A stretch of 64,000 nucleotides of DNA from Nemopilema nomurai (lineage: Eukaryota > Cnidaria > Scyphozoa > Rhizostomeae > Rhizostomatidae): assembly GCA_003864495.1 (NCBI GenBank), contig ML133401.1, positions 3,277,189 to 3,341,188 on the forward strand, given 5' to 3'. Under the pieces are notes generated by a model. The model was not told the origin of the DNA. It saw only the letters and a program-made list of their open reading frames with translations, and did no database searches. Positions within the stretch are counted from its first letter, which is position 1. Each line of letters begins with the position of its first letter. The position numbers and the translations under genes were made by a program. Of this stretch, positions 1-11,900 are shown piece by piece.

Positions 1-267
1 TGTAAAGATAATGGGTTTTATGAAAATGGGAAGAAGATCTCTAGTGACATTGTTATCAATAAGGGACCTCAAGTTATTGCCACTGGAAAGCAGCACCAAA
101 AGCCATGTCTGAGGGGGTTTCTTCACTACCATTCTTTGTTCACTTTTCCTTGCAAGTGTCCCTAATTTAGAAGATAAAAGATATGAAGATATTTGGCCCT
201 TTACATATAAGAACTAATCACTGACAGATTTAAAGCTCTTAATTTTTTGTGATTTTCTTTCTTTTAG

Positions 268-3200
268 TGATATGAGTGATGATAGCTTACAACACCTAAG
301 CAGTGAGCAAGCTCTTGCCGATTTAGCTGCCTTTCAGCAGGCCATGATTGACAAGTTTGAGCTGACTTTGATGAACAAATGGATATCATTTGGGGGCTCA
401 TATCCTGGTGCTCTTTCAGCGTGGTACCGCTTGAAGTACCCACATCTTGTTACAGGTGCTTTTTACACTGACAGTATACATGCTTTTGGTATTATAATCA
501 TCATTTGTTTTTGATGCCCAACACGTATAAAAGGGGCAGTAGCTTGAAAAAACTTTCAAGAATGGAAGATCCTGTTTCAGAATAGAAGATCTTGAAAATT
601 ATTCAGATTTCAGGCTGGTGTTTCATATCCAATTATTTCAATCAAGATGGCTGGCTGATTTGATCAAAATGACAATTTTTTTATTATCCATGATTAAGTG
701 CAAGCACTATATGTACATATCATACTACATTGAAGAATAATTAGGTGTAATTTTCTCTGAAGGTGCTGTTGCAACCAGTGCTCCTATTCAAGCTGTTTTA
801 GATTTCCCACAGTACTACGAAGTAGTCTCCAACTCTCTTGCCACAACTGGACCAACCTGCAATGAAAACATAGCAACTGCTACCAAAATGTTTGAAACAA
901 TGGCCAAGACTAGTGAAGGATTAGCCAATTTAACAAAGATCTTCAAGCAAGTAATCTTTAGCTTGTCTTTTCCAAACTCACTAAGTTAATTTCCAAGTTC
1001 AAAGTATAACTATGCTGTAAATTCTGCCTTGCACACATAGGCGCCGACTTTTATTTTTCCCAGGGGGGGCTCAAAATTTGAATTTAAAATCAATTAAAAA
1101 AAAGTCGAAAGGTAGAGAAATTACCTGTCGCTTTAATAACGTAATACAACATAGGTAGTATGTATAATAACAAAACAAAACATTTTAATAAAGCAGATAT
1201 AACATCATGGTCTACAGTATCATCAGTTCAATTCTTTGATTGAATTCAAACGAAATTCCCAGGGGGGGCTGAGCCCCCCCATAGCAATCCCCAGGGGGGG
1301 CTTGAGCCCCCAAGCCCCCACGTAGTCGGCGCCTATGCTTGCACATTTCAATGCTGATTGCCCTCGAACCATGGTTGACGTAGCTGCTGTTTTTAGTCAA
1401 GTAATAAAACAAATGGTTTATTTCAAAATTGTAGCAGTTTAAGCACATAACTTTTTCACTCCTGAAGGATATCACTTTGAATAAATTTAGGGATTCAACA
1501 AATTCATTTTTGTAATTCTCTTCACTTTTAAGACTTTGCAAACCTGTAACTACTGACAAGTTGGATATTATGAATTTTGCCTCTTCCTTGGCTGACAATT
1601 TCGCTGGTGTTGTTCAATACAACAAGGATAATAGAGCATTTGAGGTACATATGAATTTGCAGTCTATTCTCCTTCAATAATCAAGAGCACTGGACTATTA
1701 TTTTCTATTTTGAATAATTTGTCATTGTAGTAGTATACCTCTGCTTCCAAGTTATCAGATCAGCATTGTTAATATAGTCTCAATGCTGGAACAAGTTAAC
1801 TTCCAATTATGCAAATCTCACATGGAAGCTTAAATAACATTTGTACCAAAGTGCTTGTGACATCAAATTATTCTTTACCAGGGAGCAAGAGGGACAAATA
1901 TCACAATTGATACACTTTGCAAGGTCATGAATGATGAAGGTGTTGGAAGCCCATTGCTGAGATATGCCAGAGTCAATGAAATAATGCTGGCTGTTTATGA
2001 GAGCAAATGCCTAGATGCTTCGTACAAGGACATGGTAAAATCATTGCAACAGACCTCATGGAGTTCAACAGCAAGTGAGGGAGGTTGGTATTTTTTCATT
2101 GCAAATCAACTTTCATAATGCCTGAGTTTGCTTGTTACTCCAAATTTGTCATAGTTTGGTAAACAATTATCTTTAATTATCAATTATCAATTACCTGCAT
2201 GCTGTAAATTGTTATTTTTGTTTTATTAGTAGTATGTAATTTAAAGTCATTGTATGCAATTAGTGTTTTTATTGAGATATTGTATGTAGAAGTATTTTAA
2301 AATGTAAGAACTGAACCGACAAAACATCTAGCCTTACACAGTATCTGGAGACATCTGAGTTGGAAAACCAATCTTCCACAATTAGATTGAAAAAAGTGAA
2401 ATATCTTACATGAACACCTAATGTACCAAAGATTTGGCAAAACTGTAATTTTGATACATTTCCACATAGTAGCTGTTTCTAGCAAATTTTTATTGCTACT
2501 ATGTTTCTATAATTACAAAGAATTGACAAAAAGTTTGCAAATTAGTTTGAAAATGCTTCAATTTTCTAGGACGCCAGTGGTTGTATCAAACCTGCACAGA
2601 ATTTGGTTATTATCAAACAACAGACTCTAACAAGCAGCCATTTGGAACTCTGGGTCCTCTAAGGTAAAGGAAATAATTGAAATATCGATAAAATATCATG
2701 AAATTGGATTGTACCAAATACAGTCATACCCAGTTAAGCTGATGCTGTCAAGGTTTTCTCTCATGTTCTGTAACTTTGAAAAATTGATGTCATCTAAAGC
2801 CCAGTGTCAGTTAAGAAAATTAAACTTTTGTGATTGTAAGTAACAGGGGTTCATTTAAGGGGGAGTTGTGGGGGTTACAACCCCTGCTCTTTTTGGCAAG
2901 GAAGTGAATTTTGCCCTATTCTCATGGAAACCCAATATCTTTATGTCCCATTTCAACCACAAAACCCCTGCCCTTAAAATATTCTAGTTTTGCCCCTGAA
3001 GTAAGCTCAACTGTTATTAGAATTTCTTGTTCTAAGGCCACTGAAGTGCATTTTTAATGTTTTAGTTTCTCCATTCAACAATGTAAAGATATTTTTGGGT
3101 CAAAATTCAATGCCACAAACATCAATAATGGAATCACTTTCACAAATGTGAATTATGGTGGATTTGAATATTCTGCATCAAAGGTAAGCAGAGGACAATG

Positions 3201-4297
3201 CACTGCTAACTTTGAATTCCACAGGGCTAACAATTAATAATTTCCCCTTACTTTTTACTTTTCATTATATTGTAGAATATTTGTGAGTAAAAATATGAAT
3301 TGTAAAAATTATGGAAAGCAATATAGCTGGGTATCCTTAGATGAGTCCCGCAAATTCACGTAAGCAGTATTTGCAGGGGTTGGTTAAGGTGTTTGTTTTA
3401 ATAACTTTGATTATTTTGCTTAACTTTACTCATGCTTTAGTTTTTTTGTGAAACGTAAGAGGTCGCTGCAGAATTGACTTTGAAAGATAAGAATAATGTT
3501 GCTAAGAATAATGAGTCCTTACTTAGATTTGACTTATGTGAGGGGGGTTACTGTAAATTCCATTATGAATTGCTTTACTTCCAATATGTGAGACCCAAAA
3601 TATTCAAGAAGGCAAATGGTACTGTGGTACTGCAAGACCACAACATGCAACAGCTGGATCATGGTTTTTGTCTTCTTTTGACACTTTCCCGTCTGACACC
3701 AACCTCAAAATATGCTTATGCCTGAAAATGACCAAATGTCTGGCATCCTTGCAAAAGCTATGCACTGTTGTTAATGCACTGTTGTTAATGCACTGTTGTT
3801 GTTAACTATCCAAACTATGTATGATCTTACTCCTTTTCAAAGGTGCTCTTTGTGAATGGAGATATCGACCCATGGCATGCTCTAAGCTTTACAACTGATA
3901 CCCCTTCCTACATCAGCAGTATTTACATCCACGGCAAGCTCACCTATTACTTATTTCTAAACTTTACTTTTTCAGATTTTGAGCCAGAAGTTTTTTATAT
4001 CAACGAAAAAATGACTCGCCAAATGAATAATGATAAAATAGTAGTAACACTAAAACCTTCTTTGCTATTTGCTTGACACTAATAAACACCGAGAATGCTA
4101 AAATCTTAGTTTTCGATTGGAATTTATAGATCAGATAGTTTATCAATTACAGAAAATTACTTTTCGCTGTATCTTGTTTGATTGCAGGAACCGCGCACTG
4201 TGCCAATATGTACCCAGATTCAAGTGAAGATCTTCCGCAACTCAGAGATGCCAGATCCAAGATTGAAGCAGCCATTGCAACATGGTTGAAAAATTAG
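268..4297 (+). CDS. S28 family serine peptidase (PRSS16 / prolylcarboxypeptidase-like), 3' part
   Basis: Eight exons read in phase: 268-455, 763-946, 1533-1644, 1882-2083, 2570-2663, 3066-3183, 3843-3933 and 4188-4297 (stop TAG 4295-4297), giving 365 residues. The family cleaves after proline or acts as thymus-type serine peptidase in lysosomes or the secretory route. Seen: nucleophile motif GGSYPG (Ser codon 398-400), the family block [15 protein letters not shown] in exon 5, the catalytic Asp in NGDIDPWH (Asp codon about 3867) and catalytic His in GTAHC (codon 4196-4198). All three triad residues are present, so an active enzyme is likely. Family members are about 480-510 residues, so roughly the first 130-150, with signal peptide and start, lie left of the window. 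The joins 946/1533 and 3933/4188 keep frame only with GC-AG introns (donors GCAAGT and GCAAGC). Which S28 subfamily it belongs to cannot be fixed without the N-terminus. Confidence 0.9.
1036..1337. mobile_element. hAT-type MITE (302 bp) with 8-bp target duplication
   Basis: The ends are perfect 14-bp inverted repeats, CATAGGCGCCGACT at the left and its complement AGTCGGCGCCTATG at the right. The element is flanked by an exact 8-bp direct repeat CTTGCACA (1028-1035 and 1338-1345). An 8-bp duplication with termini starting CA is typical of the hAT superfamily. The interior has G-runs and C-runs that could pair as subterminal repeats and no transposase reading frame, so it is non-autonomous. It sits in the intron between exons 2 and 3 of the S28 peptidase gene. 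Confidence 0.88.
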
Positions 4298-5902
4298 GTT
4301 CATTACTTTGTAATTCCAAAACTTGCCAAAGCTCATTCTAAGTACATTTTCACGGAAAAAGCAAACATTACAAATAATGTTTAACCGTAAACTTGTAAAT
4401 TATAAAACAGATTTAACAGTCGATTAAACCTGAAGGAGATATTCAAATGGAACATGCTTAGAAATGTGCGATTTCGGGTCAATGGTGCCTGTTATTTGTC
4501 AACAACGTACTAAAGTGATTTGAAGCGAGTATGGATAATCGATTTCTAATGAATTTGGTAAAATAACTTGTTGGCCTGAGTAATTGATTTGTGATTGCTG
4601 TAGACATTGACAGACGACAAATAATGCAACTAGGCTGACTTATTTTCGTTTATTACCAACCTGATTTTATCAGTGTTAATTGTTCATAGCTAAGTTTCGA
4701 CGTGAAAAACGCAGTCACATCTACGATCTACCTACCAGTATGAGCCTTGCTTGTGCAAGTATATCGTCACACGAAGTCTATAAGACCCAAGTGGTAGTTT
4801 CTTTAATCCAGTATTACCCGCGAATACTCGAACTAGCCACGCATTATAATGTTTACGCGGATGAAAAATTATGAAATTTGAATTATGTCTTACTGATGAA
4901 TTTCATGAAATAGGGAGTCAAAAAGCAATGTTAATCGGGCGTGTTTTATTTCAAACGATGATATGCTCAAGTTTACATCTCATTGCGTGCATTCAAAGTT
5001 CAATTGCGACTAGGTATACTAAAATTTACACCGAAAGCAAGAACCAAACATATAAAAACGTATTCACACGTTAATCAAATATATTAATTCAAAACTTATA
5101 TACACGAAAGAAACAGAAATATTCTGTTTCCCAAGAGATTTTCACGACACTTGCCCCAAGGGTCCAGGCAAATGTTTTCTAACATCAAAGAAAGACTAAA
5201 GTTTCAACCTTTAAAACGGATGTAAACATCTAGAGGATTCTTTGCTTAATGAACGAGGTCTCTTGATCAGCTGTGAGCAAAATAAATGGATCAATGAAGG
5301 CTTTGTGTCGTGAAAAAAAGATTAACTAGTAAATGCTTTGAGCCTGAAAGTCAGTTAATGTTTTCCCCAGAGCATTACATGTCAACGAGGAATAAAACCC
5401 CACACCCAGCCCCTAAATCCCTAGAGGTGTAACTTATGCAATCTAGAAGCTTATTTTATGTCACTTTAATTTTAAGAAGCACGTGTGGCATAAAATTGTT
5501 CGAAATAAAGTTCGATGGCTTTCATTTTAATAGCAATCGTTGTCTTAATACGTTTAGGAGAGACATAAAGAAATGAAATAAGAATTAATATAGAAGGAAT
5601 GTATGAGCCAAGTGGACACCTTAGGGGTGAAAGATAAGGGATAAAATCTTAATAGGCCGGGAAACAGAAATCCGGAGAATTCTTGAAATCAGTTTCAGCT
5701 TTTTCATCAACTGTTGGTCAATTTCGATACCTGACTCCCCCCTTATTGTTTGCACCTTCGCAGCCACCATACAGGTGATAATATCGAACTTGCATACTTT
5801 TACCTAAACCGTCAAATGGAAAATAGTGGGCAGAACAATCGATGTTGAAAGCACATTCTATAAGAATACTTATTAAGATTTTCACCAATCTGAAGGGAAC
5901 TG
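4298..5902. other. Intergenic space between convergent genes
   Basis: This stretch separates the stop of the S28 peptidase (+) from the stop of RUBCN (-). It presumably holds both 3' UTRs. I see no exon with family similarity and no clear transposon ends. Short open frames at 4680-5074 show no protein-like pattern. Confidence 0.6.
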
Positions 5903-8900
5903 TTACAGACGGTCTGTCGGCTTGGAGTCGAGTAATCGCTGCCTGCAAAGTAAATGGAAATCAAAATCAATGCAGCTAGAGTGGAGGCTTGCCCTACACT
6001 GTTTACTAGAAATACTTAGAAGTACTATGGAATGAAATGTTTAGCGGTTATGGCATATGTAAAGATTAACGATGTGATTTCTAGCAGAAAACTGGATTCA
6101 ACGAAGAATGGTGTAGTAATCGGGTGAAATTCAACGGTACGTAATTAGGTAAAATTACATTTTGACACACATTATGCAGAACAGTGAGATATCAAAATTC
6201 AGTGCAGTATAGTATAGTATAGTATAGTATAGTACAGGAAAGTATAGTATAGTATAGTATAGTATAGTATAGTATAGTAAAGTATAGTATAGTATAGTAT
6301 AGTATAGTATAGTACAGGAAAGTATAGTATAGTATAGTATAGTACAGGAAAGTATAGTATAGTATAGTATAGTATAGTACAGGAAAGTATAGTATAGTAT
6401 AGTATAGTATAGTATAGTACAGGAAAGTATAGTATAGTATAGTATGGTATAGTACAGGAAAGTATAGTATAGTAAAGTATAGTATAGTATAGTATAGTAT
6501 AGTATAGTAAAGTATAGTATAGTATAGTATAGTACAGGAAAGTATAGTATAGAACAGTAATAGTACAAACATAATACAGTATTAGTATAGTAATAGTACA
6601 GTAATAGTTTACTACAGTACAGTACAATCCATACAATAAAATCGACTGATATGACACAAGCCCATGGATAACGAGAAATCAAACATTTCTAATTGAAATG
6701 GGAAGGAAAGGAAAATTGTATCAAAAATATCTCAGAATGAAAAAGGGCTTGACATGCCAACTTGAGCAGACATGAACTTTAAATGGTAATAAAGGGCGTA
6801 AATTCAAAGACCACATAGTATGGTGAATAATTTTAACGACATACCTTGCCCAGATCCGTTCGCACTTGGGGCACTTTTCTGGCACAAAGCAAGTTTTATG
6901 GTAACATGTTTTACAAACTATTGAAAAAAGTATGAAAAATCACATCACCTTTAAAATAAGGGCGGTACAAGCGATGATTCAGTTTTCAGCCATGTAAAGA
7001 TTTGACTTCAAGAAATTAAATGTAAACGTGCAATAACTTTAAGGTTAATGGAAGTGATTTGATAAACGTCTAGTGCATCTATCTATAAATGTAAAAGGGG
7101 GAAACTCACTTGGACAAGATGTGACTTTGCTAAGTTCGAATGGATATAGAATATCGTCAAAGTCTCGACAATATTCACACACAAATCCTCTAACCGCACA
7201 AAGCTACGAAAAAGGAAACTTCGAGTTAGAGTCTGCCATTCACACCATCAACAAGAAAACCAAGATCTTCAAAGCCTTGAAATCATATACACACACGCCT
7301 TCTTATTTCTTTCTTAACAGGCCCTTTTCGAAAATGCTTTATATGTTGTAAACCCAAGAACGTATAATAGGAAAGTCAGCAATTTAGACTCAAACAAAGG
7401 CCCTATAGCTTACACAAAAGGTATCGGAAGCTCCAACAAAGAAAAGGATGGTAATATTATAGCATCTAACATTGTCTGATACTGACATCTGACATAGAAT
7501 TGGAATGAAGATGGAGAATTGTGGAAATAAACACAAAGAGAGATTTCGTCATTACCTGGCATTCTTTAATGTGCTTTAGTGAAGTTGTAATCAATGATTT
7601 CAATTTAATTAAAAGATCCCCACTTTTGACCTAAAATGTAAACAATCAAACTAAACGTCAAATAAAGAAATATACAAATAACGAAACTTAAACGAACATT
7701 TCTCTAAACTCATACTTTCTTATTTCAAAGGCAAGAAAAAAAGCTTTCGATAGGCGAGTTGCTCTTTGGCAAAGGTCCTTTAAGACCAACATTTATATAT
7801 AAAACAGGTTCAAATTAAGTTGTACCTCGTGGCACGACAGACAAACTACTTCGAAATTTAAGTAAGCAAATTTACATCCTTAAAATGATTTTTAGTGCAA
7901 CATGACTAATTGAAAGCAGTACTGGTGGGACTATTGCCAATAGTACTGGGAAATGAGTTATTATCAAATAGAGAAGAATTGTACCTGAATTAAATCCTCT
8001 ATCGAATATAAATGTAAATCATCAAGTAAGTGACTTGGTAGTTGATGGAATTTTTCTTGCAAACTGAAAATGGAAACGAATGAAAAAGAGCTCAAACACT
8101 TATTGGAAATTCCTCGATATGCTCCTCTTCATCTAACGCCATATTACTAATCAAAGTTTCTATATGTTTCTAAATCCTTTATTATTTGTTCTAATTCATC
8201 ATTTCTATATGTGTTTTCAATTATTCTCACATTTTTTGACATTACTGCAACAGAATGGAGCTTCTATAGTACATTTCACTGAGCATCAACGAAAAGATAA
8301 TTCAAAAAATTTAATGTCTACACCCTCTGTGGTCAGGCCATTTTCTGCATTTCATATTCATGGCAAAGTTTTGTGAATACACGACCACACAGGCTGATGG
8401 GAAGATTAAAATGCGAACGGGGCCTAAATAGAAAATATACGCGACAGATTCGACAGCTTTCTTTGTCACGTGTCAGCAAAACAACTCAATATAAGATCCT
8501 TATCGGTATCCTATCTAAATGCAGATCAATTATGCAGTGCATTTGGTCTATCTTCAGTGAATTTGACATCAGTGCATACGTTCTTAATAATAAGATTTGT
8601 GTGGGTCCAGATACAAACCTTTCACCGAGTCTGCACGTTTTCAAAAATCTATTTGCGTAATGCAGTTTTAATCTCAGCTCCTGCCAAAGAAGGGTAACAA
8701 CAAAAATTAAACTTTCCGAAATACTAAATGATTTTGTCAAAAATTGTATGTATATTATTTGCACCTTTAAAGAATCAAACTTTTCGCCTTACTTTCGAAA
8801 AATGGAAAACGGGAATTCAAAAAATTCTTGCATTGTTTCTAATATTGAATATATTGGAATCTCACCCTAATTGTGTCCATCAATTTTATTCTCTTGTATA

Positions 8901-11900
8901 AAGTATTGTCGATGCCAGATATATTGAACAATGGTTCCTTCCAGACTTTGGCGAGGAAGTCGGCAGCGAAATCAGAAACAGGATATCTATGACTGGTTAA
9001 GGACTTAATTACATCTGATAAAATACTGACTATAACTTGGAGAAAGTAGGTAATCCATGGTAAATAAAAAGCTAGGACGTGCAATATTTGTTGATAGAGT
9101 AACGAAATGACAATACAGAAATGCAATCCATGGTTGTCTACGTTGTTATGTGTAATACCAAATTAAAGTTCTGTCATCACAAAATACACCTGTTTGTTCT
9201 TGATTAATAACGTGAACAAGAATGAATGATAGAAGCTTCAATTCAAACAAAAAACCAAAAAGTCGACTCAAATAGTCTATTTAAGACAACGACGTGGAAA
9301 AAACACTGAAAAAGATACTGCTTGAAATCCCATTTTGTAATTATTTTTGATGGTATTAGTTGCATTCGATTCTGATGACAACTGGTACAAAAGTATTTCC
9401 CGAGGTAGTGACAAGAGCGGAACCGCTTTGACAAACCTGCAAACGCGAAACATTGATCGTGAAAAATACAAACATTAGCCCATTTACTGCAGCCTGATAA
9501 GGCTAAAACTCCATACGGATTAAACAATGTTTCAGTACTTCATTTTTGCAACCACACAACATTTTATCTCACAACACTTCCATCAAACTGGGGCCTTTTA
9601 TACAAACCAATTCGAACTCCTCAACATCCATACTTCACTCATGCTCCAGTTTACGTGACCACACGTTGTGCGTTGTTAGTAGCATACAAAATTATGCATA
9701 ATCAGTAACGATACTTCCAAACTATTTATAGTAATAAAAATAACCACTTACTTGGAGTAACTTTCAGCCCACAGCCTGCACAACGATAATGCTGTTTTTG
9801 TAGAGCATTTTTTCTTCTGCAAAATAAATTATCTTTCAAAAATTCTTGACATCACTTGAAATTCGTTAACTAGATACCAAGAAAATTTGACAACTTTTTA
9901 AAAAAAATTCGAATCTACTTTGTGAATAATAACTATGTAAATATGCAAGTAATAATGATAATCATATACTAAACATTGATTTGGTAACAGGTAACAGAGA
10001 AGTGTGGAAAGTGATTGTGCGATTGGGAGAAAAATGAAAAGATTGCATACTTTACGTAGGGGTGGGTGGTGAAGATGATTTGGGGTCGTGGAGGCGCCCA
10101 TTCTAGATTTCCACGAATTCGAGTCTACAAGAAATAAATCATTGCATAAGGATTTAAGAGAATCGTTCATCACGGAAATAGACATGAAAAGCAGGTTTAG
10201 AAAAAATGCCTTTCCTTAATGACTTAATGATTAATATTGTTCTCAAATAAGGAGTCTCATCTTATCTCCAACGCGTTCATCACCGCCTATCAATAATATT
10301 GGTAAGTTTCCAGAATTGGGAAATATTGGAAATTAGAAAATTGTCACAAAATACAACGACATCTAGGAAATTCGAGAAAGTGCTGTCACACAAACAGAGG
10401 AGTTCCCAAATCAAAGATCTAACGTTCAGGCTTTAGTGCTAAACTTCAGTCTGCGTTTCAAAGCGTGAAGGAATTGTTGAACAAATGAAATTTCCTAGCT
10501 TTGTAAAAATCATACTCCTTAACGCTACCAATTGACCGTGATATCACGACAGGCAAATAGTTGGCCTAATAAAAGCCCTGACAGTCCGATAGAAGCAATA
10601 CACTTCACATACAGGCATTCCTGCTATCCTAAAACTATCCTTGGTGCTGGCCTCATCGCCAGACACTCTGCGGCCATTGAACATTGCGTCATCTGGTGAT
10701 ACAGGCCACGCTGTTGGTAGCGGAAGAATACTTTGCGGAACTTGGATTTCCGAAACGATCCATTTCAAGTCTGACGCCGCGGGAAGTTTACGGCCCACGA
10801 ACTTCTTTAACAACGATTTGGCGACCACTTCCGCAGAATATTCGTCCGGCTTGGGGTCCGGTGGTAGCTCCTCTACCGTAACGACGGTCGGTTTCGTATT
10901 GGTTGTGGTCTCGTGATTTACATTCGTTTTACTCTGATGCGGACTCAAAGACACGTTCTCCCAGCTCCTGCTGAGCGTCTTCTGCGATGCACCATCTTTT
11001 GAAACCGTCTCGTCTGCAACAACAACAACAAATTGCTTAATCAGATTGTATGAAAGAATGTCGTAACCGTGCCATGAAATCGAAGTCATGACACTTCTGA
11101 AAAAGTTTTTTAAAAATAGTTGAAGGCAAAGATTTTCAGAACTCCACCTTTCATTATAAACACCTTTCGCTGTTCATAATCTCATTTTATTGGGCGAATA
11201 TGAGATGAGAAAAACCATAAGAAGAAATCGTCACACGAAGGTGGCATAGAAAAATAGAAAAACAGACACGCTTAACACGCTACTATAGTACAGTGTCATT
11301 AACAAATACATATCGACCCGAGACCATGGAAACATCTTCAGGGAAATACAACAATAATCGCCCTGATCTCTGTATTGGATGCTACAAAGAAAACAATTGT
11401 ATGTTTCGTCTAATACAACAATAGAAAGCAACGTCTTATGCACACATTGATACCTTGTCATGGCATCTAAAGAGGAACAACAATTTGCATCATGGAAGCT
11501 ACATTGAATGAAAGCAGATCCAAATTTGTTCATGGCTTTCATCGAGGAAGTCTTCCCATCGAGGATCCTAAAATTTTCTACAGCCATTTGGTAGCCTCTG
11601 ACATTTTGAAAAGAGAAACTGAGAGAGAAAATGCTATTTTGAAGAAATCAGTCGAGTTTACCTGTCAAGGAACTACTGTAGGATGAGCTGAAAGTCGAAT
11701 CGGTGAAGAAACTAGAGGTCGATCTTGAAGTGCTTGAAGTGCTCTGTTCACTAAAAGCCTTCTGGGACTCTAGCTTCGACATCCGTTTTCGCATTTTCTT
11801 CTCCTTTATTTTCCGTTTCAATGCTCGTATCTCCTCGTCACTGTCATCACTGTCCGAGTCAAACAGTTTTGCACATCTCATCTAAGGCGAAGCATTGGGA

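Noticed and set aside
1212..1598. Minus-strand ORF of 128 aa
   Set aside because: Half of it is the hAT MITE and the rest is antisense to S28 exon 3.
3474..3725. Plus-strand ORF of 83 aa between S28 exons 6 and 7
   Set aside because: Exons 6 and 7 join in phase without it and family members have no insertion there; treated as intron.
6155..6682. Three long minus-strand ORFs of ILYYT-type repeats
   Set aside because: Translation of the AGTAT microsatellite; low complexity inside a RUBCN intron.
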